A DNA stretch of 17,437 bases from Bacteroidota bacterium (GCA_023430465.1 JAEZAM010000043.1:1-17437); one strand, 5' to 3'. Shown: positions 1 to 6,897, numbered from the stretch's first letter. Translations and numbers: made by a program. The notes: a model not told the origin generated them from the sequence alone.

Positions 1-87
1 GCACCCAGCAATCCAGCATCCAGCACCAGCACCCAGCACCCAGCAATCCAGCATCCAACCATCCAGCGATCTAGCGTCCAGCACCCC
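1..87. repeat. Degenerate heptamer array (GCAYCCA-like), left edge
   Basis: Read from base 1, the sequence divides into about twelve head-to-tail units of consensus GCAYCCA (for example GCACCCA, GCATCCA, GCGTCCA), with occasional 6-nt (GCACCA) and 8-nt (GCAATCCA) variants. The array probably continues left of the window. Units are adjacent, without spacers, so it is a tandem repeat and not a CRISPR. No coding sequence is supported within it. A matching array on the same strand closes the window at 17328-17437. Function is unknown; arrays of this kind may expand and contract by slippage. Confidence 0.85.
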
Positions 88-102
88 ATTCCTCAAGAAT
101 AT

Positions 103-133
103 TTTGCCGATTCATATTTTGCTTCCATATTTG
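103..133 (+). promoter_or_regulatory. Putative trp operon promoter (Bacteroidota-type -33/-7)
   Basis: TTTG at 103-106 is followed, after exactly 19 nt, by CATATTTG at 126-133. This matches the Bacteroidota consensus TTTG-N19-TAnnTTTG except for C in place of the first T. Transcription would begin near 138-141, at or just before the leader ATG at 141. A related TATTTTG at 115-121 is an alternative -7 element but lacks a well-placed upstream TTTG. The call rests on motif match and position only. Confidence 0.5.
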
Positions 134-140
134 CACTGCA

Positions 141-203
141 ATGCTGAAAAAACAAATCAATATTCAATGGTGGTGGCTTTCAAACGCTGAACGGGGTTTG
201 TAA
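141..203 (+). CDS. trpL: trp operon leader peptide with three tandem Trp codons
   Basis: This 20-codon ORF (ATG 141, TAA 201-203) encodes MLKKQINIQ, then three consecutive tryptophans, then LSNAERGL. The TGG codons occupy 168-176. Tryptophan is a rare residue (trpE has a single Trp in 473 codons), so three in a row 110 nt before trpE is very unlikely by chance. By analogy with enterobacterial trpL, the peptide is probably not functional itself; its translation would sense charged tRNA-Trp. The upstream frame has no other ATG, GTG or TTG start near the proposed promoter. There is no Shine-Dalgarno sequence, and the ATG lies within a few nt of the predicted transcription start. The ORF is too short for ordinary gene callers. 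The combination with the downstream terminator makes the identification strong, though it is untested. Confidence 0.85.
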   Translation: MLKKQINIQWWWLSNAERGL

Positions 204-254
204 TGTCATTACTTTAAGCATAAAGTATTCAGAGCCCCGAATTGTTTCGGGGCT
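181..254 (+). promoter_or_regulatory. trp transcription attenuator (alternative RNA structures)
   Basis: Four segments can be read. Segment 1 is CAAAC (181-185), segment 2 CGGGGTTTG (192-200), segment 3 GAGCCCCGAA (232-241) and segment 4 TTCGGGGCT (246-254). Pairing 1:2 gives 5 bp (181-185 with 196-200). Pairing 2:3 gives 8 bp including two G-U pairs (192-199 with 232-239) and encloses a perfect 7-bp hairpin, TACTTTA/TAAAGTA (210-216 with 221-227), which would bring segments 2 and 3 together. Pairing 3:4 is the terminator. A ribosome stalled on the Trp codons (168-176) would cover segment 1 and leave 2 free to pair with 3, giving read-through. A ribosome reaching the stop codon (201-203) would cover segment 2 and let 3:4 form, ending transcription. 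The base pairing is visible in the sequence; the regulatory logic is inferred from the classical E. coli mechanism. Confidence 0.8.
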
Positions 255-259
255 TTTTT
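233..259 (+). terminator. Intrinsic terminator of the trp attenuator
   Basis: AGCCCCGAA (233-241) and TTCGGGGCT (246-254) form a perfect 9-bp stem with a four-base loop (TTGT), followed at once by a T run through 259. This is a textbook Rho-independent terminator. It lies between the leader peptide stop codon and the trpE start, 26 nt before trpE, and no larger upstream gene needs ending here. That position indicates conditional termination of the trp transcript. Confidence 0.9.
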
Positions 260-285
260 ATTGCCATTGGGGAAACGAATCATTC

Positions 286-1707
286 ATGAAGAAGATCATT
301 ATAGAAACTTATTGCAGACGACTCCTGGCTGACGTATACACGCCAGTTGGCATTTACCTCCGACTGCGCGACCGGTTCCGCGATACCATTCTCCTGGAAA
401 GTACGGACCACCATGCCGCCGAGAACAGTTGGTCATTCATCGGGATCAATGCCATCGGCGGCATCGAAGTGCGCCGGCACGGTGAAATTGAATTCAAATA
501 TCCCGGTCAGCCACCCGCCCGAAAAGAATTTTCAGTCAAGGATTCTATTCCCGGCTTGCTGAACGATTACCTGCAGAGTTTTGATATTTCACCGAATGAA
601 ATGAAAGAGGCCTCGTATGCGCAGGGATTATATGGATACACTTCCTACGACGCCGTTGGTTTTTTTGAAACGCTTCAACTCACTGCCAGAACAGACGATG
701 ATCAGCGCGCCATTCCGTTGCTGCGCTACCGCCTGTATCAATATGTACTCGCCTTCAATCATTTCAAAGACGAACTCTTCATCTGCGAAAACCGCTGCAA
801 CGGTATCAGCTCCGAATTATCTGTAGTGGAAGCGTTGATCCGCGGTAAGGATGTACCTGTCTATCCGTTCCAGCTCAAGGGAGATGAGCGGTCGAACCTG
901 ACCGGTGAAGCATACATGGAAATGGTAAGAAAAGGCATCGCGAGTTGTCATCGCGGAGATGTATTCCAGATCGTTCTCAGCCGGCGTTTTCGGCAATCGT
1001 TCACTGGTGATGAATTCAATGTTTACCGCGCACTCCGAAGCGTGAACCCATCACCTTACCTGTTCTACTTTGATTATGGCGACTATCGCCTCATGGGCTC
1101 TTCACCGGAAGCGCAACTGGTGATCAATAAAGGCCAGGCAAAGCTTCACCCGATCGCCGGTACATTCAAGCGGACGGGTGATGACGAAACCGATCAGCGG
1201 GAAACACAGCGACTCCGTGAAGATGCCAAAGAGAATGCGGAGCATGTGATGCTCGTTGATCTCGCGCGCAATGATCTTAGCCGTGTTTGTGAAAATGTGC
1301 ATGTTTCTCAGTTCAGGCAGGTGCAATACTATTCTCATGTCATTCACCTGGTGAGTGAAGTAACGGGACAGGTTGCCCCAGGCACCAACCCGTTCGACCT
1401 GCTTGCAAAAACGTTTCCCGCCGGCACCCTGAGCGGCGCACCGAAATTCCGTGCCATGGAACTCATTGACCAGTATGAACCAACCAGCAGGTCCTACTAC
1501 GGTGGCGGTATCGGCTTCATCGGTTTTGAGGGCAGTTGCAACCATGCCATCATGATACGCACATTTCTCAGCATGGATAACACACTCGTTTACCAGGCAG
1601 GCGCCGGCGTGGTTGCCGCCAGTGATCCGGCGATGGAATTACAGGAAGTGAACAATAAACTCGGGGCACTAAAAAAAGCGATTGTCCTTGCAGAGGAGAT
1701 CAGTTGA
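286..1707 (+). CDS. trpE: Anthranilate synthase component I
   Basis: The 473-residue protein converts chorismate and ammonia (delivered by TrpG) to anthranilate, the first committed step of tryptophan synthesis. The chorismate-binding domain fills the C-terminal half, with conserved stretches HPIAGTFKRTG (288-298), VDLARND (324-330), GAPKFRAMELI (384-394) and YYGGGIGF (404-411). The N-terminal LLES motif (36-39) and NPSPY (254-258) are the elements that bind feedback tryptophan in characterised TrpE proteins, so allosteric inhibition is likely retained. Length and domain order are normal for unfused TrpE; the glutaminase is encoded separately downstream. It is the first structural gene after the attenuator. 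The start at 286 gives a complete N-terminus beginning MKKIIIETYCRRL. TrpE itself contains only one Trp residue. Related PabB and menaquinone isochorismate synthases are less likely given the full trp neighbourhood. Confidence 0.97.
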   Translation: MKKIIIETYCRRLLADVYTPVGIYLRLRDRFRDTILLESTDHHAAENSWSFIGINAIGGIEVRRHGEIEFKYPGQPPARKEFSVKDSIPGLLNDYLQSFDISPNEMKEASYAQGLYGYTSYDAVGFFETLQLTARTDDDQRAIPLLRYRLYQYVLAFNHFKDELFICENRCNGISSELSVVEALIRGKDVPVYPFQLKGDERSNLTGEAYMEMVRKGIASCHRGDVFQIVLSRRFRQSFTGDEFNVYRALRSVNPSPYLFYFDYGDYRLMGSSPEAQLVINKGQAKLHPIAGTFKRTGDDETDQRETQRLREDAKENAEHVMLVDLARNDLSRVCENVHVSQFRQVQYYSHVIHLVSEVTGQVAPGTNPFDLLAKTFPAGTLSGAPKFRAMELIDQYEPTSRSYYGGGIGFIGFEGSCNHAIMIRTFLSMDNTLVYQAGAGVVAASDPAMELQEVNNKLGALKKAIVLAEEIS

Positions 1708-1723
1708 GGTAAAAACAAAAAGT

Positions 1724-2296
1724 ATGAAGATCCTGGTATTTGATAATTATGATTCCTTCACGTATAACCTCGTGCATCTCGTCGAGAAGATCACGCACGA
1801 GAAGGTGGCTGTCTACCGCAACGACGAGATCGCATTGGAAGAGGTTAGCCAATTTGATAAAATAATCCTTTCCCCTGGTCCGGGCATACCTTCGGAAGCG
1901 GGATTGTTGCTGCCGCTTATAAAAGAGTATGCCGCTTCAAAACCGATCCTCGGGGTGTGTCTTGGTCACCAGGCCATCGGCGAAGCGTTTGGAGGATCAT
2001 TGACAAATCTTTCCACTGTGTACCACGGTGTTGCCACAACGATCAACATCATGGAAGATGGGAAAAGCATGCTCTTTGAAGGCCTGCCAAAAACGATCGA
2101 AGTTGGTCGCTACCATTCCTGGATCGTAGATGAAAAAAATTTTCCTGAAGAACTCGAAGTCACGGCAAGGGATGAATCCGGAATGATCATGGCACTTCAA
2201 CACCGGACCTATGCTATTCAGGGTGTACAATTTCATCCTGAAAGTGTGCTGACGCCGGAGGGGGAACAGATCATTCGTAATTGGTTAAAACACTGA
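1724..2296 (+). CDS. trpG: Anthranilate synthase component II (glutamine amidotransferase)
   Basis: This 190-residue class I glutamine amidotransferase hydrolyses glutamine and passes ammonia to TrpE. The start is set at 1724 because MKILVFDNYDSFTYNL is the canonical TrpG/PabA N-terminus. An in-frame upstream start at 1682 would overlap the end of trpE and add 14 unrelated residues. The catalytic triad is visible: Cys79 in GVCLGHQAIG, and His171 and Glu173 in VQFHPES. The oxyanion-loop motif SPGPG is at 50-54. The gene starts 17 nt after trpE, consistent with co-transcription. It is not fused to TrpE or TrpD, unlike some bacterial arrangements. It may also serve PabB for folate synthesis, as many amphibolic TrpG proteins do, but no pabB is present in this window. 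Confidence 0.96.
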   Translation: MKILVFDNYDSFTYNLVHLVEKITHEKVAVYRNDEIALEEVSQFDKIILSPGPGIPSEAGLLLPLIKEYAASKPILGVCLGHQAIGEAFGGSLTNLSTVYHGVATTINIMEDGKSMLFEGLPKTIEVGRYHSWIVDEKNFPEELEVTARDESGMIMALQHRTYAIQGVQFHPESVLTPEGEQIIRNWLKH

Positions 2297-2303
2297 GCAG
2301 GCG

Positions 2304-3296
2304 ATGAAGAAAATCTTGCAACATTTATTTGAGCATAAGACCCTCAGCCGCGGCCAGGCAAAAGAAGTATTGGCCAATATCGGGAAGGGGTTGTACAACG
2401 AGCATGAGGTTACAGCATTCATGACCGTCTACCTGATGCGGAGCATCACCATCGACGAGTTGAGCGGGTTTCGTGATGCGTTACTGGAACTCTGTGTGCC
2501 GGTTGAACTCGGCGATACCCAGACACTTGATATAGTGGGAACAGGGGGCGATGGTAAAGACACGTTCAATATTTCAACGCTGAGCTGCTTCATTGTAGCC
2601 GGCGCAGGGCAGCCGGTTGCCAAGCATGGTAATTATGGAGCATCTTCGGTAAGCGGCGCATCCAACGTAATGGAGCAACTTGGCTATCGCTTCAAAAATG
2701 ACAGCAACGCACTTCGTCGCGAGTTGGAAGAGGCGGGAATATGTTTCCTGCACGCACCACTGTTTCATCCTGCATTGAAAACTGTAGGCCCGATCCGGAA
2801 AAACCTCGCCATGCGAACTTTCTTCAACATGCTTGGGCCACTGGTGAATCCCGCCGGATCGGCGTTTCAACTGGTGGGTGTCTACAACCTCGAAATGGCA
2901 AGAATCTACAACTATCTTCTTCAGCAGGATGACAGGCCATTTACTATCATCCACAGTCTTGACGGATATGACGAGATATCACTGACAAATGATACCAAGG
3001 TCATCGACAATCGCGGTGAAAAAGTGATGACGCCTGCGCAGCTCGGTAAAAGAATGGTGAATCAGTCCGATCTTCATGGCGGAAAGACAGTACAGGAGGC
3101 AGCCACTATTTTCCATGACATACTCTCGGGAAAAGGAACATGGGCTCAACACGCCGTGGTGCTGGCAAATGCTGCCATGGGGTTGTTTTGTACAGGAAAG
3201 TTTGAGCATTACGAGGCCGCCTACCAGGCTGCCGTGGAAAGTTTCGAAAGCGGAAAGGCGAAAATGGCGTTTGACAAATTAATTTCAATACAATGA
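2304..3296 (+). CDS. trpD: Anthranilate phosphoribosyltransferase
   Basis: The 330-residue enzyme transfers phosphoribosyl from PRPP to anthranilate. It shows the signature glycine-rich PRPP loop DIVGTGGDGKDTFNIST (76-92), the KHGN motif (107-110) followed by ASSVSGASNVME (113-124), and RTFFNMLGPLVNP (171-183). The N-terminal helical region typical of class III phosphoribosyltransferases is present. Length agrees with unfused TrpD. The gene begins 7 nt after trpG, and its TGA stop overlaps the trpC start in an ATGA tetranucleotide (3293-3296), suggesting translational coupling. No truncation or missing key residue is visible. Confidence 0.96.
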   Translation: MKKILQHLFEHKTLSRGQAKEVLANIGKGLYNEHEVTAFMTVYLMRSITIDELSGFRDALLELCVPVELGDTQTLDIVGTGGDGKDTFNISTLSCFIVAGAGQPVAKHGNYGASSVSGASNVMEQLGYRFKNDSNALRRELEEAGICFLHAPLFHPALKTVGPIRKNLAMRTFFNMLGPLVNPAGSAFQLVGVYNLEMARIYNYLLQQDDRPFTIIHSLDGYDEISLTNDTKVIDNRGEKVMTPAQLGKRMVNQSDLHGGKTVQEAATIFHDILSGKGTWAQHAVVLANAAMGLFCTGKFEHYEAAYQAAVESFESGKAKMAFDKLISIQ

Positions 3297-4099
3297 GTAC
3301 TATACTCGATCAGATCATTGCAGAAAAAAAACGGGAGATAGCGAAATACAAGCCGTTGAGTTCAATAGAGCGCTTCGAAAAGGAGGGTTTCTTCTGGGAG
3401 TTCAGCAATCGCTCGCTTCGGGATCGGCTGCTTGCAGCCGATAATACCGGTATCATTGCTGAATTCAAAAGAAAAAGTCCCAGCAAAGGTTGGTTCAAAC
3501 CCAAGGAACTGGAAGTGGAACAGGTGGTAACCACGTACAATAAACTTGGCGCAGTCGGGATATCTGTGTTGACCGACGATGCTTTTTTTGGCGGGGATCT
3601 CGATGACCTTATCCAGACCAAAGTGATATCTGATATTCCTGTGCTGAGAAAAGATTTTATCATTGATAAATGGCAGATAGCCGAATCAAAAGCCTTTGGC
3701 GCCGATGTGATCCTGCTTATCGCCGCGTGCCTGTCGGCGCAGGAGGTGGCAGAACTTGCCGGATACGCCCGCAGCATTGGATTGGAAGTACTGCTGGAGG
3801 TACATGATGAGCACGAGCTTGGTCACATTTGTGAACACATCAGCATGGTTGGGGTGAATAACCGTGACCTTCAGACATTCACCGTTGACATCAACCGTTC
3901 GCTGGAACTTATTCACAAAATACCGGCATCGATACCAGCCATTGCAGAAAGTGGGATCAGCAATGTGGAAAGCATTGTAACTTTAAAACAGGCAGGCTTC
4001 CGCGGATTCCTGGTGGGTGAGGCCTTTATGAAAGAAGAACAGCCTGGTAAAGCATTCGGTGAATTTGTCAATAAACTTGCGGCCGCCACTGGAGTATGA
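3293..4099 (+). CDS. trpC: Indole-3-glycerol phosphate synthase
   Basis: The 268-residue (beta/alpha)8 barrel enzyme closes the indole ring of CdRP, releasing CO2 and water. Residues that match the characterised active site are present: Glu57 and Lys59 in AEFKRKSPSKGW, Lys120 in VLRKDFIID, Glu169 in LLEVH, Asn190 in GVNNRDL, and Ser220 in AESGIS. Their spacing closely follows that of the Sulfolobus enzyme. The start overlaps the trpD stop by 4 nt. TrpC and TrpF are separate proteins here, unlike the fused enterobacterial TrpCF. A 50-nt gap follows before trpF, the largest break inside the operon. Confidence 0.96.
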   Translation: MSTILDQIIAEKKREIAKYKPLSSIERFEKEGFFWEFSNRSLRDRLLAADNTGIIAEFKRKSPSKGWFKPKELEVEQVVTTYNKLGAVGISVLTDDAFFGGDLDDLIQTKVISDIPVLRKDFIIDKWQIAESKAFGADVILLIAACLSAQEVAELAGYARSIGLEVLLEVHDEHELGHICEHISMVGVNNRDLQTFTVDINRSLELIHKIPASIPAIAESGISNVESIVTLKQAGFRGFLVGEAFMKEEQPGKAFGEFVNKLAAATGV

Positions 4100-4149
4100 T
4101 GGAGCCTTGGCGCATATTTTTCTCAAGCGATTGTCTTGCACTTTAATTC

Positions 4150-4803
4150 ATGAAAGCAGTTAATATGCGAATCAAAGTTTGCGGGATGACCCTGCCAGAA
4201 CAGGTAAATGCACTTGATGAACTTGGAGTGGATTTTGCCGGCTTCATTTTTTACCCGAAATCACCGCGGTATATGGCGAATAAGATCTCGCCGGAGAAAA
4301 TGAAACAAATAAAAGGCAGGATCGCAAAAGTGGGTGTATTTGTAAACACCCCCTACGAGGAACTGATGAAGACCGTCGACGATTACCGGCTCGATATGGT
4401 ACAGTTGCATGGGGATGAAACACCTTTCTTTTGTGAGAAAGTGGCCAACTATGTAACCGTTGTCAAGGCATTCCGCCTTTCCGACAATGATCCGATCGAC
4501 TGGATCACGCGCCCTTACCATGATGGAACGGATATGTACATGTTCGATACGATGGGGGCAGGATATGGCGGTACCGGGAAAAAATTTGACTGGAATGTAT
4601 TGCGAACCGCAACGGTAGATAAATTGTTCTTCCTGAGTGGCGGTATCGAGCCAGGCGATGAGGAGCAGCTCAGGGATTTTTTGAAAGAAGAAGTTGCACG
4701 GAAATTATTTTCCATAGACATCAATAGCCGGTTCGAGATTACGGCAGGAGTGAAGGATATAGGCAAGGTGGCTGATTTTGTAAAGAAACTGAGAAATGAA
4801 TAA
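4150..4803 (+). CDS. trpF: Phosphoribosylanthranilate isomerase
   Basis: The barrel enzyme of up to 217 residues isomerises PRA to CdRP. The catalytic pair of the family is visible as Cys11 in KVCGMT and Asp133 in FDT (numbering from 4150). Other family motifs are VQLHGDE (84-90), KAFR (106-109), GGTGKKFDW (140-148) and LSGGI near the C-terminus. The ATG at 4165 (MRIKVCGMT) fits the usual TrpF N-terminus better; the first five residues from the 4150 start may therefore be an over-extension. The last 8 nt overlap the next gene, which starts at 4796. The step order in the operon (C before F) differs from pathway order but is common. Confidence 0.95.
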   Translation: MKAVNMRIKVCGMTLPEQVNALDELGVDFAGFIFYPKSPRYMANKISPEKMKQIKGRIAKVGVFVNTPYEELMKTVDDYRLDMVQLHGDETPFFCEKVANYVTVVKAFRLSDNDPIDWITRPYHDGTDMYMFDTMGAGYGGTGKKFDWNVLRTATVDKLFFLSGGIEPGDEEQLRDFLKEEVARKLFSIDINSRFEITAGVKDIGKVADFVKKLRNE

Positions 4804-5308
4804 CGGCATTATTGTAAGAAAGGCAACAGAAACTGATCTCCGTGCGATGCTGGATATCTACAACGAGATCATCCTGCACACAACGGCGGTGTATGACTAC
4901 GAACCACACACCCTGGAGATGCGCAAACAATGGTGGAAGGATAAGCAGGAACAGGGTTTCCCGGTTTTTGTGGCAGAGGAGAACGGGCGCATGCTTGGCT
5001 TCAGCACCATCGGGCCCTTCCGCGCATGGGCGGCCTACCAGCACACCGTTGAAAACGCGGTATATGTAAATGAGAAAGTAAGGGCAAAAGGAATTGGTAA
5101 GTTGCTGATACCACCTTTGATCGAGTCGGCTGCCGCACTCGGCATGCATACCATCGTAGCGGGTATTGATGCAGCCAATGAAGCAAGCCTGCGACTGCAC
5201 CAGCACTTTGGATTTAAAGAAGTAGCGCATTTCAAACAGGTCGGTTGGAAATTCAACCGATGGCTCGACCTGAAATTTCTCCAATTGATACTGGAAGACC
5301 AGCATTGA
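4796..5308 (+). CDS. GNAT N-acetyltransferase, phosphinothricin acetyltransferase-like
   Basis: This 170-residue GNAT enzyme resembles the PAT/BAR and MnaT (YncA) group, which acetylates the amino group of small amino acids or their toxic analogues. Visible features are the N-terminal IRKATETDLRAMLDIYNEII, the PAT-like TVENAVYV with Glu86, the acetyl-CoA pyrophosphate loop RAKGIG (96-101), and the C-terminal NEASLRLHQHFGFKEVAHF followed by VGWKFNRWLD. The start lies inside trpF (8-nt overlap), and trpB follows after 17 nt, so it is almost certainly co-transcribed and under Trp attenuation. The protein has five Trp residues in 170, more than any other protein of the operon. The substrate cannot be read from the sequence. 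Candidates are an amino-acid analogue, tryptophan itself or a pathway intermediate; BAR is reported to acetylate tryptophan non-specifically. Confidence 0.85.
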   Translation: MNNGIIVRKATETDLRAMLDIYNEIILHTTAVYDYEPHTLEMRKQWWKDKQEQGFPVFVAEENGRMLGFSTIGPFRAWAAYQHTVENAVYVNEKVRAKGIGKLLIPPLIESAAALGMHTIVAGIDAANEASLRLHQHFGFKEVAHFKQVGWKFNRWLDLKFLQLILEDQH

Positions 5309-5325
5309 ATTTTTAAAAGATCATC

Positions 5326-6519
5326 ATGAAGCAACAGGATTTCACATCACCGGATGCGCAGGGATATTATGGGTCGTTTGGCGGGGCATACATACCGGAG
5401 ATGCTGCACAGGAACGTTGAGGAGCTTCGGTCGCGCTACCTGGATATCATCCATGAATCTGACTTCCAGGCGAATTTTGAAAAGCTGCTGAAAGACTATG
5501 CCGGTCGTGCAACACCGCTCTATCATGCTGAAAGACTAAGCGGTCAAACGGGCACCAACATTTACCTGAAGCGCGAAGATCTCTGTCATACCGGCGCACA
5601 TAAGATCAATAATACGATCGGCCAGATACTGCTCGCCGAGCGGCTGGGAAAAAAGCGCATCATTGCAGAGACAGGCGCGGGCCAGCATGGTGTAGCAACC
5701 GCGACCGTCTGCGCACTCAAGGGTATCGAGTGTATTGTTTACATGGGTGAAAAGGACATTGAGCGGCAGGCACCCAATGTTGCGCGAATGAAAATGCTCG
5801 GCGCTACAGTAATACCTGCCACTTCCGGCAGCAAAACATTGAAAGATGCCACGAATGAAGCTATCCGCGACTGGATCAATCATCCGGACGATACACATTA
5901 TATTATCGGCAGCGTGGTGGGGCCACATCCTTACCCTGATATGGTGGCCCGTTTTCAAAGCGTGATCAGCAAGGAGACGAGGTGGCAGCTTCATGAAAAG
6001 ACCGGCAGCGAACTTCCCACGGCGGTGATCGCCTGCGTGGGCGGAGGAAGCAATGCGGCTGGTGCATTCTATCATTTCCTTGAAGAACGCAGTGTACAGC
6101 TCATAGCTGTGGAAGCAGCCGGGCTGGGGGTAAATTCAGGGCAGAGCGCTGCCACATCGCAGCTTGGCAAGCCAGGCATCCTGCATGGAAGTAAAAGCCT
6201 GCTCATGCAAACCGATGACGGGCAGGTGGTGGAACCACACAGCATCTCAGCCGGGCTCGACTACCCGGGTATCGGCCCCCTGCACGCTCACCTGTTCGAG
6301 ACCGGCCGGGCAAAATTCCTGAGTGCCACCGACCAGGAAGCCGTGGATGCTGCCTTTCAACTGGCTCGCCTGGAAGGTATCATACCAGCCCTGGAATCAG
6401 CGCATGCGATTGCTGCCCTCCGCCAGTTATCATTCAATGCCAGGGATAATATCGTCATCTGCCTGAGTGGCCGTGGCGATAAGGACCTCTCCACATACAT
6501 GAAATATATCCAACTATAA
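5326..6519 (+). CDS. trpB: Tryptophan synthase beta chain
   Basis: The 397-residue PLP enzyme condenses indole with serine. The Schiff-base lysine is Lys93 in HTGAHKINN. Glu116 lies in AETGAGQHG, the PLP phosphate loop GGGSNAAG is at 239-246, and SGRGDKD closes the active site at 381-387. The length matches the TrpB1 type that pairs with TrpA through an indole tunnel, not the longer stand-alone TrpB2. The N-terminal GSFGGAYIPE is the expected TrpB1 opening. It begins 17 nt after the GNAT gene; one nucleotide separates its stop from the next gene. TrpA is encoded 378 nt downstream, beyond the inserted lipoprotein gene. Confidence 0.97.
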   Translation: MKQQDFTSPDAQGYYGSFGGAYIPEMLHRNVEELRSRYLDIIHESDFQANFEKLLKDYAGRATPLYHAERLSGQTGTNIYLKREDLCHTGAHKINNTIGQILLAERLGKKRIIAETGAGQHGVATATVCALKGIECIVYMGEKDIERQAPNVARMKMLGATVIPATSGSKTLKDATNEAIRDWINHPDDTHYIIGSVVGPHPYPDMVARFQSVISKETRWQLHEKTGSELPTAVIACVGGGSNAAGAFYHFLEERSVQLIAVEAAGLGVNSGQSAATSQLGKPGILHGSKSLLMQTDDGQVVEPHSISAGLDYPGIGPLHAHLFETGRAKFLSATDQEAVDAAFQLARLEGIIPALESAHAIAALRQLSFNARDNIVICLSGRGDKDLSTYMKYIQL

Positions 6520-6520
6520 T

Positions 6521-6892
6521 ATGCGTATTCATCTGTTTGGTCTTTTCCTCTCAATCTCAGCATTCATGGCCGGTTGCGATCGCAAGCCGTTTGTGGAACA
6601 CAAAGTTGATCTTGTCAATAAAAACGAAAGCTGTTCACAGGTGCAGCCTTCGTTCAGGATGATATCCAATTTTGGTGGAGAGCGTTTTGAGTTTGAGAAA
6701 TGTTTACCGGCCGATTATAAAGAATCAGCGATCACCACCGGGCGAGAAGGTGACACAGTGGTTGTGCAATTCAATGCGCCTGCCGGTGGAACATCACAAC
6801 GGTACGCCGTGACCCTGGATATCGACAGTTACCCCCGCTATCAATACATCACCATCGACCAGGATACATACATGGTTGTAAAAGCACAATAG
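6521..6892 (+). CDS. Small putative lipoprotein embedded between trpB and trpA
   Basis: I do not recognise a family for this 123-residue protein. It opens with a short hydrophobic signal (MRIHLFGLFLSISAFMAGC) ending in a plausible lipobox with Cys19 as the lipidated residue, so the product is probably membrane-anchored outside the cytoplasm. Two more cysteines (Cys38, Cys61) could form a disulfide in the mature domain. The remainder is rich in beta-type residues and would make a small beta domain. There is no tryptophan. The gene starts 1 nt after trpB and ends 5 nt before trpA, so it is certainly in the transcript. An exported lipoprotein has no obvious role in a cytosolic pathway; it may be a passenger or may link to amino-acid uptake or sensing. 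Confidence 0.8.
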   Translation: MRIHLFGLFLSISAFMAGCDRKPFVEHKVDLVNKNESCSQVQPSFRMISNFGGERFEFEKCLPADYKESAITTGREGDTVVVQFNAPAGGTSQRYAVTLDIDSYPRYQYITIDQDTYMVVKAQ

Positions 6893-6897
6893 AACGC

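Noticed and set aside
1..87. Possible CRISPR array at the left edge (and the similar one at 17328-17437)
   Set aside because: Units are about 7 nt and directly adjacent, without unique spacers of 25-40 nt, and no cas genes are present.
167..190. Alternative mini-ORF starting at ATG 167 (MVVAFKR)
   Set aside because: It contains no Trp codons and overlaps the much more informative frame with three tandem TGG codons.
201..211. Palindrome TAATGTCATTA over the leader stop codon, as a possible repressor operator
   Set aside because: The dyad is short with a single central base and lies downstream of the proposed transcription start. I see no TrpR-like gene, and the attenuator explains the region better.
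1102..1545. Open frame of 147 codons on the minus strand inside trpE
   Set aside because: It lies wholly within a well-supported gene, shows no recognisable domain and has no promoter or neighbour support.
4100..4149. Internal promoter between trpC and trpF (TATTTTTC at 4115-4122)
   Set aside because: The last base departs from TAnnTTTG and there is no TTTG at the required distance upstream.
4739..5305. 188-codon minus-strand open frame opposite the GNAT gene
   Set aside because: The plus-strand frame has clear GNAT motifs and operon spacing, and the minus-strand translation shows no family features.
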